NCBI GenBank assembly: GCA_036365145.1
Contig: JAEOAD010001753.1
Span: 62,001-126,000 of the forward strand
From: Orientallactaga sibirica
Taxonomy: Eukaryota > Chordata > Mammalia > Rodentia > Dipodidae
DNA length: 64,000 bases
Direction: 5' to 3'
Below the pieces are notes generated by a model. That model saw only the letters and a program-made list of their open reading frames with translations, did no database searches and was not told where the DNA came from. Below, one piece after another: positions 45,339 to 57,886 of this stretch. The stretch's first letter is position 1. Each line of letters begins with the position of its first letter. The translations under genes were made by a program, and so were the position numbers.

Positions 45339-45829
45339 GTGAGATCTCTGCTAGACGAGGACAAGGGGACCTTGAACTGTGGCTTCTGGGACAGGCACAC
45401 TGTAGGTACAGATGCCTCCAGGCCTTGAGAGAGTGGGGTGGATATTGAGATCCAGGTCTTACCCTCACAGCCCAACCAGGACAGTGACTCTTCTTTGCTC
45501 TGACAGATTCTGCTACCAAGCTGTTTTACAAAGAAGTAATCACATGAACAGCATTCCTGTAAACCTGAAAAAGCATTGTTTGTAAGAGGAGGCAGTGGGA
45601 GTGGAAAGATTCCATATAGCTGTTCCTATTCAACCATCTTACCACTGTGCCTTGGATGGGAGCCATGATGTTCTAAAGCAGGAGAGGGCAACATTATAGG
45701 GGCTGAGTTAGAAGGTTCTGGGTTCTGATTCTGCAACTCTGCCTACTTCTATGCAAGTGCATTTTGGGGAAGCAATGAGTACAATTCGAGGAGTTACTTA
45801 AACATTCTCACTGTTTCCTTATGTTTTAG

Positions 45830-46065
45830 TCTTCTTTCTTTCTTTTAATTATTTTATAAGGGAGGTCTCATGTAAACCATTCTGCCTCCAAATTTACTAT
45901 CTAGCCTAGGATGGTCTTGGTCTTCTGGTCCTCCTGCCTCCACCTGCAGAGCGCTGGCATCACAGATGAACATAACACCTGGTTTATGCAGCACTGGGAA
46001 TGGAATCCAGAGATTCATGCATGTGAGTCAAGCACTCTACCAACTGAGCCACATCCCAAACCTTC
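45830..46065 (-). mobile_element. B4-like SINE, S2
   Basis: Unit 2 copy of 22215-22450. Confidence 0.68.
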
Positions 46066-46379
46066 CTTACCTGTTAAAGCATGGATGATTATGTACAGAT
46101 TATACTGTCAAATCATACATGCTCAAAGAATGAATGGTTCCTCCCTGGCACTCTTCTCTTACTTAGGTTCTTTGCCTCAATCCTCCACCCTCTGTTTCAG
46201 GCCTGTGAACAGTCCTGCAACTACACTGCACTATGCACGCTGCCCTTCATGGTTCCTATGTATATGTGTGCACAACACCTGTTACTGTGGTGGTAAATAC
46301 AAAGTATTGTACACATATTGGAACTGCAAATACATTCTTCAGCAGTAGTTGTGTCCACTTTTTTTTCAGTAAAAACTGA

Positions 46380-46600
46380 AACCAGGGGTGGAGCGATGTC
46401 TTAGCAGTTAAGACACTTGTCTGCAAAGTCCAGGTTCAATTCCACAGAACACATGTAAGCCAGATACACAAGATGACACATGTATCAGGAGTTCGTTTAC
46501 AGTGGCTGGGGACTCTGGCATGGCCATATTCTCACTCTCTCTTTTTCTCTCTGTCTCAAATAAATTTTAAAAATAAAAAAAAATCTAAAAAAAGCTGAAC
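46380..46600 (+). mobile_element. tRNA-derived SINE, S2
   Basis: Unit 2 copy of 22765-22985. Confidence 0.82.
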
Positions 46601-46634
46601 CCATTATTAGAAAAAAAGACAAAAGAAAAATATC

Positions 46635-46785
46635 ATAATGGTCATGCGTGTTGGCACATGCCTTTAATCCCAGCACTTGGGAGGCTAAAATAGGAGATTG
46701 CTGTGAGTTCGAGGCCGGCCAGAGACTACATAGTGAATTCTAGGCCAGCCCGGGCTAGACCAAGACTAACTTGAAAAACAAATAG
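46635..46785 (+). mobile_element. B1-like SINE, S2
   Basis: Unit 2 copy of 23018-23165. Confidence 0.86.
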
Positions 46786-47055
46786 AAATTAGTAAATAAA
46801 TAAATTGTTGGCAAGAATGTGGAGAAATTGTACATTTATACAGTTCCTGTTTAGGAAGCTGAAAAAAGCTCAGGAGATAGATGGTTGTGAAGCCTACATA
46901 TTTCAAGCCCCAGAAGTTTCTACTTAAAATTATTTAAAGGATAAGTTTGATATCATGTTTTTTTAACATCCTGACATAAACTAAACTACATATTAACTAT
47001 CCTAAACATTACATTCAATGACTAGCCACCATCATGTATAAGAATATATGCAATG

Positions 47056-47600
47056 GGGCTGGAGAGATGGCTTCTAATTAAGGTGCTTTCCTGTGAAGCC
47101 TAAGGACCCAGGTTCATTTTCCCAATATGCACATAAGCCAGATACACAAGGTGGCTGTTTTAGTCAGGTTCGCATTGCTGGCAGAAAGCACCTGATGAAT
47201 AGCAGCTTGTAGGAAAAAAAAAAAAAGTTTACTTTGGCTTACAGACTTGAGGGGAAGCTCCATGATGGCAGGGGAAAAATGACAGAATGAGGAAAGATGG
47301 ACAACACCTACTGACCAACATCAGATGGACAACAGCAACAGGAGAGTGTGCCAAGCACTGGCAAGGGAAACTGGCTATAATACCCATAAGCCTGCCCCCC
47401 AACAATACACTACCTCCAGGGGCTTTAATTTCCAAATCTCCATCAGCTGGGAACTTACACTTCAGAACACCTAAGTTTATGAGAGACATCTGAATCAAAC
47501 AACTCAGAGGTGCATGCATCTGGAGGCATTTGTTTGCTGTGGCTACAGACCCTGGTGTACCCATTCTCTCTCCCCCCTCATAAATAAATTTTTTTTTTTA
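47056..47600 (+). mobile_element. tRNA-derived SINE split by an LTR, S2
   Basis: Unit 2 copy of 23437-23985. Confidence 0.82.
47154..47507 (-). mobile_element. MaLR-type solo LTR nested in a SINE, S2
   Basis: Unit 2 copy of 23537-23892, with the same aggtg flanks (47149-47153 and 47508-47512). Confidence 0.62.
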
Positions 47601-47617
47601 AATTATATGTATTGGGG

Positions 47618-47805
47618 TTGGAGAGATGGTTCAGTAGTAAAGGGACTTCCCTGAAAAGGCTAACATTGCAGGTTCAATTCCCCTGTACCCATATAAGGCG
47701 AGATGCACAAAACAGCACATGCATCTGCAGTTCATTTGCAGTGGGTACAAGCCCTGGCATGTCCATTCCCTTTCTCTCTCTTTGTAAATAAATTTTTTTA
47801 AAGAA
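47618..47805 (+). mobile_element. tRNA-derived SINE, S2
   Basis: Unit 2 copy of 24005-24185. Confidence 0.8.
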
Positions 47806-47819
47806 AGTATATGTCAGAG

Positions 47820-47940
47820 AGAGATGAGCATCATGGTGCACACCTGTAATTCCCATAGAGAAGGCTGAGGCAGGAGCATCCTGAGTTGGAGGCCAGCCAG
47901 TGATACATAATGTGACCTCACCTCTAAGTAAAAATAAAAA
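47820..47940 (+). mobile_element. Old B1-like SINE, S2
   Basis: Unit 2 copy of 24198-24325. Confidence 0.68.
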
Positions 47941-48025
47941 GAGCCAATGGTGTAGCTCAGTGCAAAAGAACTTGCTTAGCACACACTAGACCCTGGGTTT
48001 GATAGCCAGGAACAGAGGATAAGCA
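47940..48025 (+). mobile_element. ID-type SINE, S2
   Basis: Unit 2 copy of 24328-24412. Confidence 0.7.
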
Positions 48026-48784
48026 CTGACAGTTACTCCAATTTAGCTCCAAATAAGAGTAAAACTGCTTTGCCTTCTGGAGAGAGAGTGCATGCAGGCC
48101 AGCAGCACAAGGCTTGGTGCGTACACAGAACATGAAGTGTTCTGACATTATTACTCCCTGCACACGGGGCTCAGCTGTGAGGGAGACCAAAGGTGTGCAC
48201 CAAGCGCTGCAGGCAAGAAAGACAAGGGAATAGTCTCCTCCTCTCCTTAGTCCTGGGCAATGTCCTAAAAAATATACACATCTCCATAGCACAGCCAAAC
48301 TATCATTGCTTCAACTTCTGCAGAGATGTGAACAAATATTTATTCACCCCAAATAAGGTGCCAATGACAGACCAAAGAAATAATGCCATTCAAGTCCAGC
48401 CCTGTGAGCCAGGGAGTATATTGGGGTTATTTAGAGGAATATGGATGAGGGGATATTTACAGGCACATGCATGACTGGAAAGTACCTGCATCGGTAAAAG
48501 TTCCACCTCCCATGGGTGACAACTCATGAAAGCTGTATCCCTGGAGATGCTTGTAAAATGTGAAGGGGGCTGTTATTTAACCTTGTGGAGGGAGCTTGTG
48601 AAGCTTGTGAATTTTAGGAACTTTCTGAAACTTTCAGGTTTTGTCCACTTCTGGAGCATGGTTTCTCTAAATTCCCAAGTCTTACAGAGATTCCTGTGTG
48701 GTGGGGAGGAGCACTCTGAAACGGTGTTTTGGGGCACACATAGTCATTACACCCATGAATTCATAGCAGCTTAAATTTCCTGCA

Positions 48785-49130
48785 AACGTTAAGCCTGTAA
48801 ATACATCACCTTCATGAGGGAAGGATACATGTGACTCCACATCTCTAGAGAAGCTCATTGCACCTAATGATTGCTGGGAAAGGGGAGTCATGTTCATAAG
48901 TTGTGCTTCTACTGGTAAGTTGCCCATCCTGTTAAATCACCATGCTCATGCAAGAAACCCTAATTTAATGCAGTGGGATTAAAGAAAAAAGTAATGAGAA
49001 ACACATGCAACCCCAATGAGGAGCGTCCCTAATGAATGGGGGCAGGGACGAGGGAAAAAATACCAACACATGATTTATCTATACAAAACATGTTGTTTAT
49101 AGTAATAATAAACATTTTTTTAAAAGAAAC
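48785..49130 (+). mobile_element. L1 3'-end-like segment, D3
   Basis: Unit 3 copy of 725-1070. Confidence 0.45.
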
Positions 49131-49263
49131 AAAAGTAAGATGGAGAGTCATAGGAATGAAGAAGTGTGCTAGTGAGAGGTGGAGACTGGTAAGACGGTGG
49201 ATTTTCTAGGCATAAGATCATAAACATATATATATTATAAACATATATTATAATATCAAAATG

Positions 49264-49541
<278 letters not shown>

Positions 49542-49755
49542 AATATCAAAATGGAAAACGTTAGTGAAAAAACAGTTGAAGAAGAGGATGGTTGCATGAA
49601 AGAAAATGAAAAGTGTCCAAATGGCCAGAAGAGATGAGAACAGCTGCCTGCAAAGAAGGGTGTGCTCAGCACTCATGGGCCTGTGAGTTAACATGGAGCC
49701 CACTCAGGCTCTGCTGCCCTGCCCTTGCCCTCCATACACTACTTGTTTCTCTATG

Positions 49756-49943
49756 TTTTTTTTTATTTTTTTTTTTTTTTTTTTTGTTTTGTTTTGTTTT
49801 TTTTTTTTCAGGTAGGGTGTCACTCTGGCTCAGGCTGATCTGGAATTCACTATATAGTCTCAGGGTGGCCTTGAACTCATGGTTGTCCTCCTACATCTGC
49901 CTCCCTAGTGCTGGGATTAAAGGCATGTGCCACCATGCCCGGC
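49756..49943 (-). mobile_element. B1-like SINE, D3
   Basis: Same insertion as 1722-1917. Confidence 0.87.
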
Positions 49944-50361
49944 TTTCTTTGTTTGGTTTTGAAATGTGGTCTACTGTAATCCATGCTGGACTCAAAGTAA
50001 CCCAGCTTGATGTCATATACCTGTAAACTCAGTACTTGGCATGTGGAGACATGACATAAAATGTTCAACATATGTACTGAGTACAGGTATGTGCCACCAA
50101 GCCAAGTTCACTGCACTCACTTCTTTGTCTGCATTCCCTCTAAATCACCTTATCCACACCAAGGGTCTCAAAAGACAGTAACACGTTGAAGTATCTGAAA
50201 CATATATGCTGTCTCTGCGCTTTCCACTGGATGGCAGGTTTGAACATGTATGTGCTCATGAGGCACCTCTGAGGGTAACTGAAACAGGGCAGTTGTTAAC
50301 ACTTGTCCCCTTGACAGATCACTTGCCTGGTTTGTGGAAGGCCCTGTGTTTTATCCTTAGC

Positions 50362-50362
<1 letters not shown>

Positions 50363-50421
<59 letters not shown>
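50363..50421. repeat. (CA)n tract, D3
   Basis: Unit 3 counterpart of 2340-2397. Confidence 0.9.
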
Positions 50422-50422
<1 letters not shown>

Positions 50423-50619
50423 CTGTTCTTCATGCATTCTCTATTCCAGGTAAAGGTCTCCATCCCTTCTTTACAATATTCATGTCCAAACAACCGGAGT
50501 TATTATTATGAAGCATCATCTTAGCTCCCTTATCAGTTTGGCACATACTTCTCTGAGCCTTGTTCACACTCACTCTTCACACACATTTTGCTAGTTCAGC
50601 CATTGAAATGGTGTATCCA

Positions 50620-50707
50620 GGCAGGAGGTGTGACTCAGTAGTGGATCCATTGTTTACCTGGGATGTATGAGACTCTGGGTTCATGAACCAGTTACCAAAA
50701 AAAAAAT
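50620..50707 (+). mobile_element. ID-like SINE, D3
   Basis: Unit 3 copy of 2597-2692. Confidence 0.58.
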
Positions 50708-51263
50708 AATGCCTTAGTTAAACATACTACATAGCTGATTGAATGCATAGAAAGTCTGTGGTAGTAGAAAGCTGACTGTTACAGACTTATAATCTAATTT
50801 TGTTGGGTTACGGGTTTAGTCCCATAAATAGTACTTATAGTCTACCTCACCACTTGATCAAACATTGCCATTACTATCAGGTAAAATTCTTATTGGAATG
50901 TTCAAACAAACATCTTAGTTTCCACCAACCCACAGGCTAAGGATGGCATCACAAAACACCTGAGGCCTCTAGCAGAGACTTCTCTGCTTTGAAAACTCCT
51001 CCTTGATGTTTCCTGAGTGTACTTAAAATGCCTAGATTTATAACTTTTTCATTCTATTACGATAAATATTCCATAAGTCAGGTAGGGGGCCCACATTTTT
51101 ACTCCCAGTACAAAAAGAGGCTAAAGTAGGAAGATCCCTGTGAGTGTGAGGCTATGTTGGTTGACAGATTGAGTTCCAAGTCAGCCAGGCTAGAGTGAGA
51201 CCAGGCTTAAGAAATGAACCAAAAAATTCTGAAACTTTTAGCATGTTGAAACATCATATTTTA

Positions 51264-51749
51264 TGTAACCTAGACCTGTTCCTGAGTCAAACCAACAGCA
51301 AAACAGGATTCGATATGATATTTCCTAGCTAGGCCTAAGTTTCAATTTCTCAAAAAGCCTGAACTAAATTCTGAGAGAACAGAACAAAGAACCAAGTCAT
51401 TTCCTGGAAGGTTTCAGAGATGTCTGAGGCCATTCCCCCTTTCTTGGCCTAAGCCAATCAAAAGTAAAAGAATGTGATATGCTTACTGGCCACCTTAGCC
51501 TCCCTTAGCCCACGCACATGGAATTATAACCAGTCAGGAGTGCACAAGTACTATATCGGTCAAATTAGCCAATTATATTAGAGGTCTTTGTTTAGCTGCC
51601 TTTAAAAGGGCCAGAGAGCTTATCTCGGGGTCACCATCTAGTGCAAATGGTGGACCCCGCATCCTGGACTTCTCTGCACAATAAACAATCTATGTTTTTA
51701 CATGTTATATGAGTCTGAGTCTCCCTTCAGCGATTTTCAGACCCTAACA
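51264..51749 (+). mobile_element. Solo-LTR-like segment, D3
   Basis: Unit 3 copy, slightly shorter than D2 because one internal repeat of ccttagcctc is contracted. Confidence 0.45.
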
Positions 51750-53140
51750 TTCCCAGGCCTTCAGCTCTCAGATTTGTCTCAGAATAAAGTATATTGAGGT
51801 AAGAACTGGGATTTGACATCCCAACACCACAATATTAAAAAAACAAATGAAAATGAAAATTCAGCACATATTCTCCCCTGAGAGTTTCAGGTTCTTTCAC
51901 ATGTCCATACCACTGCACTTGACATTCTCATCACCCTACTGACAATTTGAGTCAGATAGACTTACTTTTGAAAATGACATGCAAACTGCAGGGTGCTCAG
52001 CAACATCCCTGTACCCACCCACAAGGTCAGGTGCAGCACTGTATGCCCCACCCTCAATTAAATAATAAAAAAGACCCCTGACATCACAAAATTTCTGTGG
52101 AATGGTTAAAACAAACTAATTCCTCCTGAGATCAACACCAACAACACAGTCTGTACCATTTTTCTGGTATTACCAGACCAGTTCATGGAGAAGCACAGGG
52201 GCTACATGGAAATTGGAGACATGCAGTGACTTTGGTTTCATTCTGTCAGGAAAGGAGCTGGAGAACTGCATGTGGCCACCAAGTGAATAACCGAAAGACA
52301 GGTCCGAGCCTCAATCTGATGAAACAGGCAAGAAAACACAGGCCAGAGTGAGAAGAATATCAGGGCTCAGAGTGGGCTGGACTACCCACTTTCTCACATC
52401 ATACTGATAACAGTAATAAGGGGAAAATAGAGACATGTTTTAGATAAACTTTTGATCTAGTTGTAATCTAAACAGAGATTCAGAGGAATGCAAGGGCTAC
52501 TGGCTTTGGTGTATATGAAACCCTCACTACATGGAGAGAAGAGCCCATAAGTCCACAAGGAGACATAGAGAACCATTAACACCTTAAATCTCAGAGTCAT
52601 GACTGATTACTCAACAAATAAAATTTGAAATGATTGCCTTTCTTTCCCCTCCTTTATTAAGTGTTAGCTATAGATGAAATATAAGATATCTCTAAGAATC
52701 CTTTCTTATCCCAAATTTCCAACTCTCTCAATACCGCATAGGTTCAAGTTTGAATTCCTCTCTTTGGTCACTTGGTCTGAAAGTACAAGTATCAAGGACT
52801 GAATTCTGGTTTCAGAAACACAGGGTGACTGGTACAGATGACAGTTGTGGGAAGAAAACTCAGGAGATTCTGGAGTCATTGGTCAGTGGGGTGAGAGGGA
52901 AATGATGGAACACAGACTTCATACACAAAGCCAATGTCTCATGCATTAGACACAAAAGAGATAGAAGCATCAGAGCCCTGAGCATTGTCCCTGCTACCAA
53001 GGCAGTGTGAGCTTGGCCTCCTGCTTCTCCACCTGGTTACTCCTTCCTCCCCATCACCATGATGACCAGACACAGTTCTGAGAACCAACCCAGCACCAAT
53101 CTCCAGAATGGGGAAGTTGGGTTAAGAATGGTCACTCAAA

Positions 53141-53294
53141 GCTGGGCATGATAGTGCACGCCTTTAATCACAACACTCGGGAGGCAGAGGTAGGAGGATT
53201 GCCATGAGTTTGAGCCACCCTAAGATGACATAGTGAATTCCAGGTCAGCCTGAGCTAGAGTGAGACCCTACCTTGAAAACAACAACAAAAAAAA
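53141..53294 (+). mobile_element. B1-like SINE, D3
   Basis: Unit 3 copy of 4958-5113. Confidence 0.84.
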
Positions 53295-53743
53295 GTATGG
53301 TCACTCTTCCAGCACAAGGCATGTGCCTCTCCTTCTTATAAGGAAGACCACACCTACCTACTTCTATCCTGGGCGTCTGAATTCCACACATTCCACGTCC
53401 AGTGCCTGGTTTTTCAGATCCTATTGCTAACATAGAGTGCCATCTCCAGAGTAGAAACCCAGGGCCCAGCTTCTCAGGATGTCCTCACTGTGAGAAATGG
53501 GGTGATGAGTTTGTTTGTCTTTGGAGCTCTACCCAATGGCTGTCTCCTTTCTCCTGTCCAGGTGGCTGGGAAGCCACATCATACATATGATCTTCATGTA
53601 GGTCCTAGGACACCCTGCCTGTTGTCTCATATTTGGGCTGCATGATTCAGGCCACCTTGTTTACTATATCACAGAAAACATCCTTGTTTAGGGAGGTTTG
53701 ATATGTGCCATTTCAGGAAGGTCAGTACATCTCACACCCACAT

Positions 53744-53962
53744 ATCAAATGAAGGATCTAAGGAGATTATTTAAAGGCATTTCCTTGCAAACTTAACAGT
53801 TCCTGTTCAATTCCCCACCATCCACATAAAGGCATGTGCACACAGCATACCCACTCCAAAGTCAATGAGAAGTGGAGGCAGGAGAACCCAGAAGCTTGCA
53901 GGCCAGTGAGAATGTCCCCCCCAAGAAGAAAAAAAAAAAAAAACAAACAAAAAAAAAAAAAA
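53744..53962 (+). mobile_element. B4-like element, D3
   Basis: Unit 3 copy of 5560-5770. Confidence 0.55.
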
Positions 53963-54762
53963 ACAGCACTCCCAGTAAAACAAGTGAAGCCCTGTGTCAA
54001 GCAAAGTGGAAGTTGTCCTCAGACCTCACATGTACTCTGTGGCATGCACATGCTAATTCACACAGAAGATATTTGAATCACATCACTTCTCTCTTTAATG
54101 GCATCTTCTAAATTCCTAGATACACACTAAGTATGACATTAACCAACCAATCTGAAGATCTCATCCAAATAACAGGTAGTCATCTCTGTTCCTGGAATAC
54201 TCTGAGCTTCCTTTCCATTCAGTAACTAACCTAGTCTTCCATTCATGAAGTGTCAAGATTTTCCTGACACCAGCCTGCCCCTCCCAAACTGTCATTTCAC
54301 AGGTCTAGTGACTCTCTAACAATCTCTACCTGCCTATCACCATGGTGCCTTAGGTAAACACATTTTCCCAAATTAGAGTGAGCTTATTAAACTTAGGACT
54401 TTCCCACTTTAATTAATCACACTCAGTAGTGTTGGATATTCTTTTCTCACATCTTAAAATTTTGGGTTAAGGCCAGAGGCTAGTAAACCCAAGACCTCAT
54501 TAACTCTCCTTCCTGCTTTTCCTTCTAGTATTTAGTACCTAACACTGTTGGTTTTCACTTTCTGTCCCATACACACAGGAAAATGAAGGCAATGTCTGTA
54601 AGCACACCACACTGAGATTAGAAACTCGGCATGGAGAGGTGAAGACACTTGTGGGTGGCACACTGAAACTGGTTTTGGGCTGAGGCCAGGCCTATCACCA
54701 GGGGTCTTTGCAGTGCCAACAGGAAGCTCACGTGGCCCCTCTACCTGGCCTGAACCCCCTAC

Positions 54763-54821
54763 CTGATGTGGAGAGGTCTAACTTGCAAGCAGATCACCAT
54801 GGTCGCCTCCTCCACCACCAT
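54763..54821 (-). pseudogene. Module B exon-like remnant, D3
   Basis: Unit 3 copy, 59 nt, with the same donor-like site as D1 and D2. Confidence 0.42.
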
Positions 54822-55236
54822 CTCACCAGACAGAGGATCAGGAAAATGAACTCTGCTGCTTCCTCCTCACCATTTGCACCTCCCTGCCTTTAAGTTTACA
54901 ATTTCCCCCATGCTCTGGTAGAGCTGCAGCACTGTGACATCATGGGCTATTCCACCTGCCTGGGGGGGGGGGGGCAGAACCATCCACCATTCCTGACAGG
55001 GGGTGGCTTGCAGAGGGGAGTGGGATGCAGCTGTACTGAAGCAGGACTTTGCAGCTCACAGGGATCTTTCCTCCCATCTACCCATAGAGCAGACACAGGA
55101 CTTCTGTGGTGTGAGGAGGCCTCATGGGAAAAGGTGACTTCTGGCCAGAAGATTCCACAGGCCCACTGTGTGTGCCTGACAACACTATGGTCACCCACAG
55201 GGATTGACTGCACACAGGCCTGGGTTCTGCAGCCCT

Positions 55237-55729
55237 GCCCTGCTTCCCTTGCTCTTCCTTCCTTCCTTCCTTTCTTCCTCCCTTTCTTATCTTCCATTTC
55301 CCCTATTTTTTTCTCCCCTTCCTTCTTTCTGTCCCACCCTCCTCCTTACTTCCATTCCTCTCTCCCTTCTTCCTTATTTCCCTCCCTTTCTTTCTCCTTC
55401 CTTCTTTCCATTCTTCTCATTTCATTTCACCTTTTTTTCTTTCCTTCCTTTATTTTCTTCCCTCTTCCCCTTTTTTTCTTTTTCCTTCTTTCTTTCCTTT
55501 CTTCTCCTCCTCTTTTTCCTTCCCACCTTCATTCCTTCCCTCTATTATTCACCCTTTTTTTTTTTTTTCTACCTTCCTTCCCTTCTTTTCCTTCTTCTTC
55601 CCATTCGTCTCCCTTTCTCCTTTTCCCCCTCTTTACTTTGCCCCTTTTTTCCTCCTGTCTCCCTTTCCTCTTTCCTTTCCTTCCTCTCTTTATCTCCTCC
55701 TCCTTTTTCCTTTTTGTTCTTCATTTTGA
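55237..55729 (+). repeat. Polypyrimidine tract of module B, D3
   Basis: Unit 3 copy of 7029-7514. The 300-codon frame through it and the following (GT)n tract is not a gene. Confidence 0.9.
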
Positions 55730-55823
55730 CACAGGCTCTATATAGTCCAGACTTGCCCTCAAACCTTGAAGCTCCTCCCTCAGCCTCCCACTGGGGTCAT
55801 AGGAGTGCACCAGGCCCAAAATT
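55729..55823 (-). mobile_element. B1-like fragment, D3
   Basis: Unit 3 copy of 7510-7612. Confidence 0.58.
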
Positions 55824-55830
55824 TTTGTGC

Positions 55831-55831
<1 letters not shown>

Positions 55832-55877
<46 letters not shown>
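55832..55877. repeat. (GT)n tract, D3
   Basis: Unit 3 counterpart of 7619-7668. Confidence 0.92.
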
Positions 55878-55885
<8 letters not shown>

Positions 55886-56021
55886 GTCTGTGTGGATTTG
55901 TACTCATGTTCCAGGGAGGTGCGCTGGAGCTGGGTGTGGGCCCGGCCAGCCCTTTGCCTGGTTTTCTCGCAGCGCCTCGGGGGGGAGCCTGTGACCCCTC
56001 AGCCCAGCGCGATCCTCCTAC

Positions 56022-56078
56022 CTGCTGCCGATCGCTCTCACTCGCCCCCAGACTCGCCATGGCCGCCTCCTCCGCCAT
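56022..56078 (-). CDS. Candidate first coding exon, copy D3 (module A)
   Basis: Unit 3 direct-arm copy: ATG at 56078, 19 codons (MAEEAAMASLG, then ASESDRQQ), donor-like site at 56021. This copy keeps the most CpG sites and may be closest to the ancestral sequence. Confidence 0.42.
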
Positions 56079-56345
56079 CCTGCAGGATGGAGGCTCCGGA
56101 AAATGAACTCCGCTGCTTCCTCCGCACTGCTCACGCCGACCCGCCTTTCAGTTTACAATCTGCTGAGCGGTTTCCCTGGCACACAGATGGGCCACCGCCA
56201 CCACCACCGCCACTTTCTCTGCCCCACAGAGCTGCTGGAGAGAGGCTCAGGAGAAAGAACTCCGCAGCTCCCGCCTTTTTAAAGTTTACAATTTTCCTAA
56301 GGACGCTCTGGGTGAGCGTCAGCATTGTGACGTCACGGGCAGTTC
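56079..56345 (-). promoter_or_regulatory. Promoter-like segment with CRE, copy D3
   Basis: TGACGTCA at 56328-56335 with the TATA-like box and duplicated motif. It retains a CpG (gagcgtcagc) beside the CRE that D1 and D2 have lost. Confidence 0.48.
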
Positions 56346-57177
56346 CACCTGCCTACAGCACGGGGGAGGCCAGAGGCGCCCAGCAGTCAGGAGGGGGGAG
56401 GGCTGGCTGGCAGAAGAAGAGTGGGCTGCAGCTGTATTGATGCAGGGACTTTGCAGCTAATGGAGCTTGTGCCTCCCCCCCCACAAACACTCAGAGAGCA
56501 GATGCAGGGGCTCCTGAGACCTGAGGTGCATCTGTGTGTTCTGACAGACCACCAGCTTCCACCTACCAAGGGTTTAAGAATGTCATCAGATAGCATGTGA
56601 AGACTATGGTGGCGATTTCCCTGCTTTGCTAAAACCTGCCTACCTGATGGTCAACCAATGTACTTGAAAAGTGCCTTGATTTATGACGACTTATGTAGTT
56701 ATGAAAACTTCATGAAACTGTTAACACTTTTAGATGGAATTTTGGGTAAACTTAATCTGTGTTCCTGGACCATGGTCACTCATATTTGGCCCTAAAGTAT
56801 GTCTAATCCCCTTTGATGTGAGAGCTTCATCTTTTGCATGGACTGGGGTGCAGCTGTGCTGAAGCAGGGACTTTGCAGCTCACAGAGCTTGTGTCCCACC
56901 CCGTACATACCCAGAGAGCAGATGCAGGGGTTCCTGGTACCTAGGGTGCAGCTATAATAAAGCAGAAGCTTTGCAGCTCACAGAGCTTTTGCCCCCCCCC
57001 CCACCACCACACTTACCCAGATAACAGGTGCGGGGACTCCTGGGGCTTGAGGAGGCCTGGTGTGATGGTGTGACTCCTGGGGCCAGAAGATCCCATAAGC
57101 CCCACAGTGTGTGCATGAAACACTATGGTCAGCCCACAGGGATTGACTGTGCTCAGGCCAGGGATCTGCAGCCCTGC

Positions 57178-57687
57178 CCTCCTTCCCTTGTCCTTCCTTT
57201 GTTCCTTCCTTGCTCCTTCCATTCTTCTCCATTTAATCCCTCTTTTTTCTCCCACTCTTTCTTCACTCCCATACTCCTTCCTTTCTCTACTTCTTTCCAT
57301 TCTTCACTTCTCCCCTCTTTTTTTATTATTTTATTAATTTTTGGAGAGAGACAGAAAGAGAGAGAGACAGAGAGGGAGAGGGAGACAGAGATGGGTGCGC
57401 CAGCAGTCTCTCAGTTGCTGTGAACGAAATCCAGATGTGTGCACCCCATTCATTCTTGCGTCACTTTGCATCTGGCTAAACGTGGGACCTTTCTTAGGCT
57501 TAGCAGGCAGGCGCCTTTCCATCTCTCCAGCCCTCTCCCCTCTTTTTTTACCCATTAATCATGCCACTCATCACCTTTTTTCCTTTGCTCCCTTTCTTTC
57601 TATTCTTCCCTTTCTCGTTTTTTCCCTTCCTTCCCTTTCTTTCTTCCCTTTCCCCCTTTTCTTCTTTTCTTCCTTTTTTCTTCCCTT
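57178..57687 (+). repeat. Polypyrimidine tract of module A, D3, split by a SINE
   Basis: Unit 3 copy of 8948-9318, interrupted by the SINE at 57326-57533. Confidence 0.88.
57326..57533 (-). mobile_element. Unit 3-specific tRNA-derived SINE in polypyrimidine tract
   Basis: Reverse-strand SINE with a 17-bp perfect target duplication, tctcccctcttttttta, at 57309-57325 and 57534-57550. The site is empty in D1 (near 9100) and D2 (near 33690). Confidence 0.95.
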
Positions 57688-57829
57688 TATCTCTGGCTTG
57701 CTGTGAGCTCAAGGCCTGATGAGGACTCCATTCATGTCTCCTCTGTGCAGTCAAAATATTGCCTTCCTCCCCTGCAAAGTTCTGGCACACAGGAAAGGCA
57801 CAACATAGACATGAAAAGCTCAGATGGAG

Positions 57830-57831
<2 letters not shown>

Positions 57832-57884
<53 letters not shown>
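57832..57884. repeat. (GT)n tract, D3
   Basis: Unit 3 counterpart of 9461-9506. Confidence 0.9.

Positions 57885-57886
<2 letters not shown>

Larger units (their letters stand above)
24454..48071. repeat. Tandem unit 2 (D2 + I2 + S2)
   Basis: Second copy, 23618 bp. Relative to unit 1 it has lost about 1.23 kb inside the L1 remnant (junction near 37567), gained a SINE in I2 (43756-43993), and has a longer LTR-like segment. These three differences account for most of the length difference from unit 1. Confidence 0.95.
45017..48071. repeat. Spacer S2
   Basis: Unit 2 copy of the spacer, collinear with S1 and carrying the same mobile elements, including the LTR nested in a SINE. The stretch 45345-45820 shows nothing recognisable. 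Confidence 0.85.
51276..54215. repeat. D-only block, unit 3
   Basis: Unit 3 copy of the block missing from the inverted arms, 2940 bp. Confidence 0.8.
49698..57016 (+). repeat. Inverted-repeat left arm, unit 3
   Basis: Unit 3 equivalent of 1658-8789. Its own inverted partner would lie beyond the window end, but it is also inverted relative to I1 and I2. Confidence 0.85.

Noticed and set aside
55204..56106. 300-codon open frame rich in Phe, Pro, Ser and Leu
   Set aside because: It crosses a polypyrimidine tract and a (GT)n tract; the absence of stops follows from composition, and the frame is not kept in D1 or D2.
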